From the NCBI RefSeq assembly GCF_014642835.1, contig NZ_BMJA01000001.1, positions 429,646 through 493,645 of the forward strand: a stretch of 64,000 nucleotides of DNA, written 5' to 3'. Every line of letters starts with the position of its first letter. Position 1 is the stretch's first letter. Positions 17,312 through 24,728 of the stretch are shown in pieces. The notes beneath the pieces are model-generated. The model was not told the origin of the DNA and made no database searches. It was given only the letters and a program-made list of their open reading frames with translations. The stretch comes from Dyella nitratireducens. Lineage in GTDB: Bacteria; Pseudomonadota; Gammaproteobacteria; Xanthomonadales; Rhodanobacteraceae. The position numbers and the translations under genes are program-made.

Positions 17312-18238
17312 CTAAAGCCGACGTACAACCACATCAGCCACTAGTGCATCCACCTTGCTGCGCTCCGCAAAACCGGTTTCTTCCGATTCCGCATTCGCTA
17401 CGCCGCAGGCCACCGCCAAACGCAGCGCCTGTTCCAGCGGCAGCTCGCGCTTGATCGCCACCGCCATGCCGGCAAGAAAGCAATCGCCAGAACCCACGGC
17501 ATTGCGCAGGCGCGCCGAGGCAAGCTGCGCATGCCACACGCCGGTGTCGTCCGCAGCGATGGCGCCCAGTTCGCCCAGCGTCACGACCGGCATCGCAATG
17601 CCGCGCTCACGCAGCGCCGTCACTGCCATGTGCGCTGCCTCGATGTTGATGACGGGATGCCCGACCAGCTCGCTGATCTCGTCACGATTCGGCTTCACCA
17701 GGTACGGCTTTGCATTCACCGCCTGGCGCAACACTTCGCCGCTGGCGTCGACCAGGCAATGCTTGCCGAGGTCGCGCACGTATTCGACCAAGCCGGCATA
17801 CAGGTTCTCGGCAAAGCCGCGCGGCAGACTGCCGGAAAGAATCACCAGATCGCTCTTCTGTGCGCTACGGCCGAACTCGCGCAACAGATCGTCCTGCTCG
17901 AGCTGAGTGAGTTGCGGTCCCTGCCCCAGCACTTCGGTAATGCTGCCGCCCGTTTCCTGCAATGCCAGACAGTGGCGTAGCTCGCTTTCGATCTCCACGC
18001 CACGGAACAACACGCCGCGCGCACTCATCTGGCGAGCGATAAACGCCTGGTACGCGTCATCCACCGGGCCAACCAGACGCACGCGCTCACCGAGCGACGC
18101 GATGGTCTGCGCGACATGCACGCCTTTGCCGCCGGGATAGATTCTTTCGTCGCGTACCCGATGCACTTCGCCGGGCGTCAAGGCATCGATCTGGATGAAA
18201 CGATCGATCGCAGTATTGAAGCCGGCGACGGTGATCAT
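17312..18238 (-). CDS. PfkB-family hexose-phosphate kinase (1-phosphofructokinase / tagatose-6-phosphate kinase type)
   Basis: A 308-residue ribokinase-fold kinase. PfkB signature 1 is seen as RIYPGGKGVHVAQTIASLG and signature 2 as NAVGSGDCFLAGM, whose Asp is the catalytic base; VILSGSLPRGF and VKPNRDEISELVG are typical of the FruK/LacC subgroup. These enzymes phosphorylate fructose-1-phosphate or tagatose-6-phosphate at the expense of ATP. Next to an AgaS-type gene and a class I aldolase, tagatose-6-phosphate is the more likely substrate. Its start overlaps the stop of the upstream kinase by 4 nt (ATGA), so the three minus-strand genes form one translationally coupled operon and this is the last gene. 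Confidence 0.85.
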   Translation of the reverse strand: MITVAGFNTAIDRFIQIDALTPGEVHRVRDERIYPGGKGVHVAQTIASLGERVRLVGPVDDAYQAFIARQMSARGVLFRGVEIESELRHCLALQETGGSITEVLGQGPQLTQLEQDDLLREFGRSAQKSDLVILSGSLPRGFAENLYAGLVEYVRDLGKHCLVDASGEVLRQAVNAKPYLVKPNRDEISELVGHPVINIEAAHMAVTALRERGIAMPVVTLGELGAIAADDTGVWHAQLASARLRNAVGSGDCFLAGMAVAIKRELPLEQALRLAVACGVANAESEETGFAERSKVDALVADVVVRRL

Positions 18239-19167
18239 GGTGTTTCCCTCATCAAGGTCTCTGCCTCAATCGCCGTGGCTTGCCGCGTGGTGCCGCCAAC
18301 GCCACGCGTGGACAGGCCGCCGCACGCACTGCCCCAGCGCATGCAATCGACCCACGGCATGTCGCGCAGCCAGGCATGCAGGAAACCGGCATCGAAGGAA
18401 TCACCGGCGCCCGTGGTGTCGATGGCATGGATGGGATAAGCGGGCACGTTCAACCATTGCTCACCTTGCAAGCTTGTAGCGCCTTGCCGCCCGCGCTTCA
18501 CCACGGTGCGCGTGTGTCCGTTCTGTGCGAAGCGCAACGCAGCATGCAGGTCGCTGCAACCGGTGATGGCCAGCAGCTCCTTTTCGTTGGGCAGAAAGAT
18601 GTCGACTTCGCTCAAGGTCTCGAGCAGATCGTCGCCCCATTGCTGTGCAGGGTCGAAGCCCGGATCGAGTGATGTACTCAACCCGGCCGACTTCGCGCGC
18701 GCAAACAGTTCTCGACATCCCGCGCGCAAACCCTTTTGCAGGTAATACGAGGAGATATGCAGATGGCTGGCGGCTTGCAGCCATTCGTCCACGATTTCAT
18801 CGGCACGCAGTTCCGACATCGCGCCAGGAAAGGTCACCAGCGCGCGGTCCTGCGGCGTGGACAACGATGCCGTCACACCCGTGCGCAACGCAGGATCGGG
18901 ACTCAGCGACGACACATCGATGCCTGCATCGCGCAAGGCCTGCATGCAGAACAGGCCGGACGCATCGGTTCCCAGCAAGCCGTGAAACATCACCCGGTTG
19001 CCCAGGCGCGCCAGGCCCATCGCACAAATCATCGACGAGCTGCCCGGCGTCATCACGAAATCATCGGCCAGCACTTCGCAGCCTGGCGCGGGAAAGGCAT
19101 GGCAGCCCTTGAACACGAAATCGACATTGATTTCGCCGATCACCAGGATGCGCGCGGGCGATGTCAT
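18235..19167 (-). CDS. PfkB/ribokinase-family sugar kinase
   Basis: A 310-residue kinase beginning MTSPARILVIGEINVDFVF. It carries the N-terminal GSSSMICAMGLARLG segment and the C-terminal IDTTGAGDSFDAGFL signature with the catalytic Asp. It differs clearly from the adjacent kinase and belongs to the ribokinase/2-keto-3-deoxygluconate/adenosine kinase side of the family. In this operon it probably phosphorylates the incoming sugar, for example an amino sugar, before the AgaS step; that role is inferred. It overlaps both neighbours by 4 nt. Confidence 0.82.
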   Translation of the reverse strand: MTSPARILVIGEINVDFVFKGCHAFPAPGCEVLADDFVMTPGSSSMICAMGLARLGNRVMFHGLLGTDASGLFCMQALRDAGIDVSSLSPDPALRTGVTASLSTPQDRALVTFPGAMSELRADEIVDEWLQAASHLHISSYYLQKGLRAGCRELFARAKSAGLSTSLDPGFDPAQQWGDDLLETLSEVDIFLPNEKELLAITGCSDLHAALRFAQNGHTRTVVKRGRQGATSLQGEQWLNVPAYPIHAIDTTGAGDSFDAGFLHAWLRDMPWVDCMRWGSACGGLSTRGVGGTTRQATAIEAETLMRETP

Positions 19168-20321
19168 GGCGTCGCTCCATGCAACGCGAAATCCTCAACG
19201 ACGCGCGTCAACACGCCTTCGGAAGGTGTATCCGGCTTGCCGCCCAATTGCAGGCAGCGGAAGAACGCCAGCAATTGCCCTGCCACCACGCCTGCCAGCA
19301 AGGGCGGCACATCCGGGTTCGATGCGCTTGCCGAAGTCGTGATCGCAACATCGCCCATGGAGAGCACATCCGCCGGAATCTCATCGCCCACGATGAGCTT
19401 GGCCATGCCAAGTTGCTTGCGCGACAACTCACGCAGCAGGTCGCATTCGTAGCGGCGCACGGCGGGATCGGCCGACAGCACGGCCACCACCATCGTGTGC
19501 GGATGGACGAAGGACATCGGCCCATGGCGCAGGCCAAGAAAGGTTTCCGCCATCGTGACGACCTTGCCGCCGGTCATCTCCAGCATCTTCAAGGCGCCTT
19601 CGCGCGCAGCACCGAAAGCGGCACCGCTGCCCAGATAGACGGCCGAATGCATATCGCGCCGGGCCAGTGCGGCAATGGCATCGGCATGCGTATCGAAAAT
19701 GCCTTGCGCATTCGCCGCCGCTTTCTCGATGGCTTCGGCAGTCATGGCGTCACGCAGCAAACCCAGACCGCCCAGCAGCAGATTGGTAAAGCTGCTGGTC
19801 ATCACCAGGCTGCGGTCGTTGGTGCGCTCATCCAGCACGAGCGCACTCACGCGTGGCTCATCACGATACTGCGTGGCCAGCTTGCCCTCGGCATTGCAGG
19901 TGATCACCAGATGCCGCCATGCCGGCGCCTCGGCCAGCACGGTGTTCACCACGGCGGCGCTTTCCGGGCTATCGCCCGAACGCGCCAGCGAAATCAGCAA
20001 GCCAGGCCCCGGCGGCAGTACGCTGCGCCAATGCGTGAGCAAGGTGCCTGCGGCGATCGCCTGCACCGGCAACCCCAAACTCGCCTGCAGCAGCGGCGCC
20101 AGGCACTCGCCAATGTAGATGGAGCTGCCCGAGCCGGTCAGCACGATATGCGCAGGGCGTGGATCGAGGGCTCTGGTCAACAAGGATTGCGCTGCCGAGG
20201 CGTGAGTCAGCTGGAAAGTGCCCTCCCACGTGGCAGGTTGCTGCAGGATCTCGCGCAGGGTGTCGGCGTAGCCGGCGGCGCGCTGTACCTCGGCGGGTCT
20301 TTCCAGCAAGGCTGCCAGCAT
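19164..20321 (-). CDS. agaS: AgaS-type sugar-phosphate isomerase / deaminase (two SIS domains)
   Basis: A 385-residue protein with two SIS domains. The first has VLTGSGSSIYIGECLAP and LISLARSGDSPESAAVV; the second has YLGSGAAFGAAREGALKMLE and FLGLRHGPMSFV. PDTPSEGVLTRVV near the C-terminus matches E. coli AgaS very closely. AgaS converts galactosamine-6-phosphate to tagatose-6-phosphate and ammonia. The ATG at 20321 gives the expected length; an in-frame ATG at 20357 would add 12 residues. It is the first gene of the operon, with a TTTC-repeat region right at its start that may bind the DeoR-like regulator encoded at 23.1 kb. Confidence 0.88.
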   Translation of the reverse strand: MLAALLERPAEVQRAAGYADTLREILQQPATWEGTFQLTHASAAQSLLTRALDPRPAHIVLTGSGSSIYIGECLAPLLQASLGLPVQAIAAGTLLTHWRSVLPPGPGLLISLARSGDSPESAAVVNTVLAEAPAWRHLVITCNAEGKLATQYRDEPRVSALVLDERTNDRSLVMTSSFTNLLLGGLGLLRDAMTAEAIEKAAANAQGIFDTHADAIAALARRDMHSAVYLGSGAAFGAAREGALKMLEMTGGKVVTMAETFLGLRHGPMSFVHPHTMVVAVLSADPAVRRYECDLLRELSRKQLGMAKLIVGDEIPADVLSMGDVAITTSASASNPDVPPLLAGVVAGQLLAFFRCLQLGGKPDTPSEGVLTRVVEDFALHGATP

Positions 20322-20413
20322 GTCGTTTTCTTTCGTTTTCTTATGAAGACTTGACATTTTGTCCAATTCGCCCGAATGTGAAACCATTCGATGACGCCTC
20401 CAGAGTATTCGAA
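20322..20413. promoter_or_regulatory. Divergent promoter region between agaS and the aldolase gene
   Basis: On the plus strand TTGACA (20351-20356) is a perfect -35 candidate, followed after 17 nt by GAATGT, a weak -10. On the minus strand TTGGAC and TAAGAA are spaced by 17 nt. TTTTCTTTCGTTTTC (20326-20340) is a direct repeat of TTTC units, like operators described for AgaR/DeoR-family repressors, and TTCGGGCGAA is a small palindrome (on the minus strand). Confidence 0.45.
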
Positions 20414-21331
20414 ATGAAAGATCAGTTACAAGAGCTTTCGAAAGCTTCCGAAAAATTTTCCAAGCTTGCACTTTCCCATGGCAAGCGCACCCGTCTATGG
20501 CGCCTGATGTACGGCCATGGCCCACGCAACGGCAGCCTCCTGGTACTGCCGCTGGACCAGGGCCTGGAACACGGCCCCACCGATTTCTTTCCCAACCCGC
20601 CGGCCATCGACCCGGACTACCAGTTCCGCCTTGCCGTGGAGGGTAATTTCTCCGCCATCGCCCTGGGTGTTGGCCTGGCGGAAAAGTACATGGGTGAGTG
20701 GTGCGGGCGGATTCCGCTGATTCTCAAGCTCAACGGCAAAACCAACATTCCCAGCGACGCCGAAGCCACCTCCCCCCTGTTCGCCTCGGTCGAAGACGCG
20801 GTGCGCCTGGGTGCGGACGCGGTCGGCTACACCATGTATGTCGGCTCGCCGCGCCAGCACGACGAATTCCGCCAGTTCGAAAAAGTGCGCCAGGATTGCG
20901 AGCGCTTCGGCATGCCGCTGGTGCTGTGGTCGTACCCGCGCGGTGCCGCGATCGATGCCAAGGGCGGCAAGGGCAGTCTGTACGCGCAGGATTACGCCGC
21001 GCGTGTGGCGCTGGAACTGGGTGCAGACATCGTGAAGCTGCATGAGCCCGATGACAGTACCGCCAACGCACCCAAGCCGTACAACGCGCTGCAGGAAGAT
21101 GCCGCAGCACGTACGCAGCGCGTCGTGCGTTCGGCCGGACGCACCATGGTGTTGTTCTCCGGCGGCGAGAAGAACGACGACGACACGGCGGTGCTGCGCA
21201 AGGTGGAGTTCTACATGGCATCCGGCGCCACCGGCGTGATGTTCGGCCGCAACATGTGGCTGCGCCCGCTCGACCAGGCGATTGCGCTGGTGCGGCAGGT
21301 GCATCAGATCATGGTGAAGCATCCGCGCTGA
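20414..21331 (+). CDS. Class I fructose/tagatose-bisphosphate aldolase (DhnA/FbaB-like)
   Basis: A 305-residue TIM-barrel aldolase starting MKDQLQELSKASEKF. Family features are LVLPLDQGLEHGP, PLILKLNGKTNIPS, LGADAVGYTMYVGS and ADIVKLHEP, in which the Lys is the expected Schiff-base residue, plus SGGEKNDD and MASGATGVMFGRN at the phosphate site. It cleaves fructose- or tagatose-1,6-bisphosphate into triose phosphates. It is divergent from the agaS-kinase operon and completes the route from sugar phosphate to glycolysis. The open frame upstream of 20414 overlaps agaS and is not used. Confidence 0.88.
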   Translation: MKDQLQELSKASEKFSKLALSHGKRTRLWRLMYGHGPRNGSLLVLPLDQGLEHGPTDFFPNPPAIDPDYQFRLAVEGNFSAIALGVGLAEKYMGEWCGRIPLILKLNGKTNIPSDAEATSPLFASVEDAVRLGADAVGYTMYVGSPRQHDEFRQFEKVRQDCERFGMPLVLWSYPRGAAIDAKGGKGSLYAQDYAARVALELGADIVKLHEPDDSTANAPKPYNALQEDAAARTQRVVRSAGRTMVLFSGGEKNDDDTAVLRKVEFYMASGATGVMFGRNMWLRPLDQAIALVRQVHQIMVKHPR

Positions 21332-21341
21332 GTGTTGAAGC

Positions 21342-21414
21342 GTAGGTTGGGGTGCAAACCCCAACATCGCCATGCTGACTATCACGCCATGTTGGGGTTT
21401 GCACCCCAACCTAC
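21342..21414. repeat. GTAG-type REP pair, copy 6
   Basis: 24-bp perfect arms, 11 nt after the aldolase stop. The 388-bp stretch from here to the conserved part of the next gene holds only repeats and an uncertain N-terminus. Confidence 0.9.
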
Positions 21415-21435
21415 GCACTCATAATCTTTCATATG

Positions 21436-21490
21436 TCGTGTGCTTCGCACGCCGTGTTTGTACTGGATTCCGGCCTTCGCCGGAATGACG
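21436..21490. repeat. Half copy of the CGTCATTCCGGCG repeat
   Basis: Inner arm GTGTGCTTCGCAC plus right outer arm ACTGGATTCCGGCCTTCGC...ATGACG are present; the left half is missing. A GTAG pair adjoins it, so one may have inserted next to or into the other. Confidence 0.75.
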
Positions 21491-21530
21491 GCATGTAGTA
21501 TCCGAGCCATCCAGACATCTCTAGCCAGCC

Positions 21531-22784
21531 ATGCCAAACAGCCAGCGCAAACCAGCCACGCCACACTGGTCCTTCCGCACCCAAACCCGCGCCGGCTGCT
21601 TCTGCTGCGCGCCACCCCACGGCGCCGGCACCATCCAGGCAAGCAGCAAAAACCCGCTGCAAACGGCCCCTGGCCACAACAAAAGCGATCTGCAGCTTAA
21701 AGACTTCAAACCACGCAGCATGCTACGCGTACCGAAGACGCGCATCGAGCAACCACGCTTTCCGGTGATCGACGCGCACACACATCTCACCTGGTCCACC
21801 CACGTACGCAACGGCGTATCCGTGGGCGAAGACATCACCGTGTTCGCCAAGCCGGAAGACTTGCTGCCCGTGATGGACCGCAAAGGCATACGCACCCTGG
21901 TCAATCTCACGGGTGGTGTCGGCAAGGGCTTGGAGCAAAGCATCGAACTGTTCGACAAGGCGGCGCCAGGGCGTTTCATCACACTCACCGAGCCGTCGTT
22001 CGGACACGTTCCGCAAGCAAACTATCCGCAGTTGCAAGCAGATGCCATCGCGCATGCCCATCGCGTCGGTGCGCGCGGTTTGAAACTGCTGAAAACGCTA
22101 GGGCTGTATCTGCGCGAACAACTCGACAGCGGTCCGCTGGTAGCCATCGATGACCGCCGCTTCGATCCGATGTGGGAAGCCTGTGCCGCTTACGACATGC
22201 CGGTATTCATGCATGTTTCCGATCCAGAGGCATTTTTCCTCCCGACCGACGCCAACAACGAGCGCTACGAAGAACTGAGCAAGCACCCGGACTGGTCGTT
22301 CTACGGTCCCGAATTTCCCAGCAACGAGGAACTGCTTGCCGCACGCGACCGCGTGATCGCACGTCACCCCAAGACCACCTTCGCACTCATGCACGTCGGC
22401 AATTGGGCCGAGAATCTCGAAGCCGTAGCCGATTGCCTCGACCGCTTTCCCAACACCCTGGTGGACATCAGCGCGCGCATCGGTGAACTCGGGCGCCAGC
22501 CGCGCACGGCGCAGCGCTTTTTCGATCGGTATCAGGATCGCATCCTGTTCGGCACCGACGCCGTGCCCTCTCCCTACGGCGACGACGTGCCGCAACAGCT
22601 GTTCTGCGACGAGCTCTACGATATCTACTACCGCTTCCTCGAAACCGAGGACGAATACTTCGACTATGCCCCCGCCGAGACACCCCCTCAGGGCCGCTGG
22701 TCCATCTATGGGCTGGGCCTGAAAGACAGCGTGCTGCGCAAGATATACCATGACAACGCCGTCAGACTGCTGGGGATGCGCTGA
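21531..22784 (+). CDS. Amidohydrolase-2 family metal-dependent hydrolase (COG2159-like)
   Basis: A TIM-barrel hydrolase of 354-417 residues depending on start. Metal-ligand motifs are VIDAHTHL (HxH), FMHVSDP, LMHVGNWAEN and LFGTDAVPSP, typical of amidohydrolase family 2, a group of lactonases and decarboxylases. The segment LKDFKPRSMLRVPKT before VIDAHTH is usual in homologues as part of a longer N-terminus, so ATG 21720 is probably internal. However, the residues from ATG 21531 look like repeat-derived, unlikely protein and no ribosome-binding site is visible, so the true N-terminus may be damaged. A role in the neighbouring sugar pathway is possible; it is not a NagA/AgaA-type deacetylase. 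The last codons lie inside the 271-bp palindrome. Confidence 0.75.
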   Translation: MPNSQRKPATPHWSFRTQTRAGCFCCAPPHGAGTIQASSKNPLQTAPGHNKSDLQLKDFKPRSMLRVPKTRIEQPRFPVIDAHTHLTWSTHVRNGVSVGEDITVFAKPEDLLPVMDRKGIRTLVNLTGGVGKGLEQSIELFDKAAPGRFITLTEPSFGHVPQANYPQLQADAIAHAHRVGARGLKLLKTLGLYLREQLDSGPLVAIDDRRFDPMWEACAAYDMPVFMHVSDPEAFFLPTDANNERYEELSKHPDWSFYGPEFPSNEELLAARDRVIARHPKTTFALMHVGNWAENLEAVADCLDRFPNTLVDISARIGELGRQPRTAQRFFDRYQDRILFGTDAVPSPYGDDVPQQLFCDELYDIYYRFLETEDEYFDYAPAETPPQGRWSIYGLGLKDSVLRKIYHDNAVRLLGMR

Positions 22785-23042
22785 TCCATTCTACGTGGGT
22801 GGCATGATGTCCAGAAGGCTTGCAGGGTGTGTTGCGCGGCGCCGGGAAGACTGGCCGTCTTGCCAAGCCGCGCGGCGCAGCCTGCGAGCCTTCTGGACAT
22901 CACCCTTCGGGCCGGCCCTGTCTGTCCGCATCTCTTCGGTCCATCGTCTCGACAGACGGCCAGTCTGCCTTCGCCGATGGCCCTGCGATCTGCGAACAGA
23001 CAGGGCCGGTGACACCCACGTAGAATGGATCAGCGCATCCCC
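22772..23042. repeat. 271-bp nested palindromic element with 29-bp perfect terminal inverted repeats
   Basis: Arms at 22772-22800 and 23014-23042 are exact reverse complements over 29 bp (outer end GGGGATGCGC). Inside are two long imperfect hairpins: 22806-22901 (stem GATGTCCAGAAGGCT) and 22912-23009 (stem CCGGCCCTGTCTGT). Each has an apical stem, AGACTGGCCGTCT in one and its exact reverse complement AGACGGCCAGTCT in the other. No gene is convincing within it. The left arm includes the end of the amidohydrolase gene; the right arm ends 15 bp before the DeoR-type start. Confidence 0.85.
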
Positions 23043-23057
23043 TGAGCTTCCGTCGTC

Positions 23058-23864
23058 ATGAATGAATCCCGCGCCGCCGCCCCCACGCAACGCCTGCTTG
23101 TTGAAGAGCGCCGACGCCTGATCGTCGAATACATCGAAGGCAACGGACGCGCCACGGTCGAAGAACTCGCCGCCCGTTTTGGCACCTCCACCGTCACCAT
23201 CCGCAACGACCTGGAATCGCTGGCCCGCGTCGGCGCCATCGCCCGCTCGCACGGCGGCGCACTACCCGCCACGCAAACCTTCACCAACGACGTGCCCTTG
23301 AACATCAAGGAAACGCGCTCCCATCCGCAAAAACTGCGCATCGGCCAAGCCGCCGCCAAGCTCATCAACGAGGGCGACACCATCATCCTCGATTCCGGCT
23401 CCACCACTGCGGAAATCGCGCGGCAGATCCGACAGATGAAATTCGAGTCGCTGACGGTGGTGACCAATGCGCTCAATATCGCATTGGAGCTATCCGGCCT
23501 GCCCAACATCCGCGTGATGATGCTCGGCGGCCTGCTGCGTCCAACCGCCTATTCGCTGGTAGGCCCGGACGCGGAACAGGCGTTGTCGCGTATCTCGGCT
23601 GACAAGTTGTTTCTGGGCGTGGATGGTATTGATCCGCTGGTTGGCGTCACTACTCCCGATCCGCTGGAAGCGTCACTCAATGCTTTGATGATTCGAGTTT
23701 CCCGAGAGACCATCGCGGTATTCGATGCCAGCAAGCTGGGGCAGCGCAGCCTTTCGGTGATTACGCCGGTGTCGACGTTGAATACGGTAATTACTGATGA
23801 AAGCGCGCCGGAGGAGATGGTGGAGGCGCTGCGTGGTGCGGGTGTGAATGTAATGCTGGTCTGA
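23058..23864 (+). CDS. DeoR-family transcriptional repressor (AgaR/GlpR-like)
   Basis: A 268-residue regulator. An N-terminal DeoR-type winged helix (RRRLIVEYIEGNGRATVEEL, then FGTSTVTIRNDLESL and GAIARSHGGAL) is followed by a sugar-phosphate-binding DeoRC domain with EGDTIILDSGSTTAEIAR, VVTNALNIALEL and KLFLGVDGID. Such proteins repress sugar operons until a phosphosugar binds. The position suggests it controls the agaS-kinase operon, the aldolase and perhaps the glycosidase genes. Its promoter, if separate, must lie inside or beside the 271-bp palindrome. Confidence 0.9.
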   Translation: MNESRAAAPTQRLLVEERRRLIVEYIEGNGRATVEELAARFGTSTVTIRNDLESLARVGAIARSHGGALPATQTFTNDVPLNIKETRSHPQKLRIGQAAAKLINEGDTIILDSGSTTAEIARQIRQMKFESLTVVTNALNIALELSGLPNIRVMMLGGLLRPTAYSLVGPDAEQALSRISADKLFLGVDGIDPLVGVTTPDPLEASLNALMIRVSRETIAVFDASKLGQRSLSVITPVSTLNTVITDESAPEEMVEALRGAGVNVMLV

Positions 23865-23877
23865 AGACCTATTTCTC

Positions 23878-23951
23878 GTAGGTTGGGGTGCAAACCCCAA
23901 CGTCGTGGTCTACACACGCAGGGCAATGTTGGGGTTTGCACCCCAACCTAC
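23878..23951. repeat. GTAG-type REP pair, copy 7
   Basis: 24-bp perfect arms between the convergent ends of the DeoR-type gene and a methyltransferase gene. Confidence 0.9.
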
Positions 23952-23960
23952 AAAATCGAA

Positions 23961-24566
23961 TCAAATCGACTGCGCTCGCTCCAACGCCGCCACCTGCCTC
24001 TCCAGCCGCGGCCCCAAATAACAATGCGACCCGCACGCCAACAACCCCACCTCGCGAAACTCCCGCAAATACCAAGCCGGTGAGCGCAGCGTCAGCTCAT
24101 GCCGATCGCCTTCCAAGTCATCGCGATTAGTGAACACCTCCAGAAACGCAATCCCTTCCAGCATCTCCCCAATGCCGATCAAACCGGCGCGAATCTCCGC
24201 CGGCTTCAGGTAATGCAACACATCCGTGCATACGATCACATCAAAACGCGTATCGAAGCGCAGATGCGCCAGTTGCTCGAAGCGTGCCAAGCCAATATTC
24301 CGGCGGCTTCCATAGCGACGCACGGCATACTCACTGGAATCCAGCCCGCGGTACTCAACGCCCGGCCGCAAGGCCAGCAGCGGTGCCCGCCACACACCCT
24401 CCCCGCAGCCCACATCAAGCACATTGCGGATCGGCCGGCCCAGGTAATACTCCGCCTGCGCCACCACCATCGCCACCTTGCGCTTCAACGCCGCCGTCGA
24501 GCGCACGGCATGCTTTGGATCGCGGTACCACTTGTCGAAATAGGCCTGATCGTAAGTTTTGCGCAT
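23961..24566 (-). CDS. Class I SAM-dependent methyltransferase
   Basis: A 201-residue protein with a Rossmann-type methyltransferase core: motif I VLDVGCGEGVWRAPLLAL, YRGLDSSEYAV (motif II acidic residue), and FDVIVCTDVLHYL (motif IV). The N-terminus MRKTYDQAYFDKWYRD is usual for small-molecule methyltransferases of this group. The substrate is unknown and the neighbours give no clue. The stop codon is 10 bp from the REP pair. Confidence 0.8.
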   Translation of the reverse strand: MRKTYDQAYFDKWYRDPKHAVRSTAALKRKVAMVVAQAEYYLGRPIRNVLDVGCGEGVWRAPLLALRPGVEYRGLDSSEYAVRRYGSRRNIGLARFEQLAHLRFDTRFDVIVCTDVLHYLKPAEIRAGLIGIGEMLEGIAFLEVFTNRDDLEGDRHELTLRSPAWYLREFREVGLLACGSHCYLGPRLERQVAALERAQSI

Positions 24567-24728
24567 GCTTCAGCTCCATGGGATCGACGATGGTAACCGT
24601 GCTTTAACAGGCAGAGCGCAAATTCGTGAATCACAGCCGAATATTTCTTTACGCTTGAGCCTGGCCCGGTCAGCGCAGCAAGCAGCCGGACGTTGAGGGC
24701 CTATGCGCCAACGGGGAAGCCACCCACC

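Noticed and set aside
21531..22784. Amidohydrolase as the missing GalNAc-6-phosphate deacetylase
   Set aside because: Its motifs belong to amidohydrolase family 2, not to the NagA/AgaA deacetylase family.
22750..23252. Open frames on both strands across the 271-bp palindrome
   Set aside because: They follow from the lack of stops in GC-rich inverted repeats and overlap the DeoR-type gene or the amidohydrolase end.
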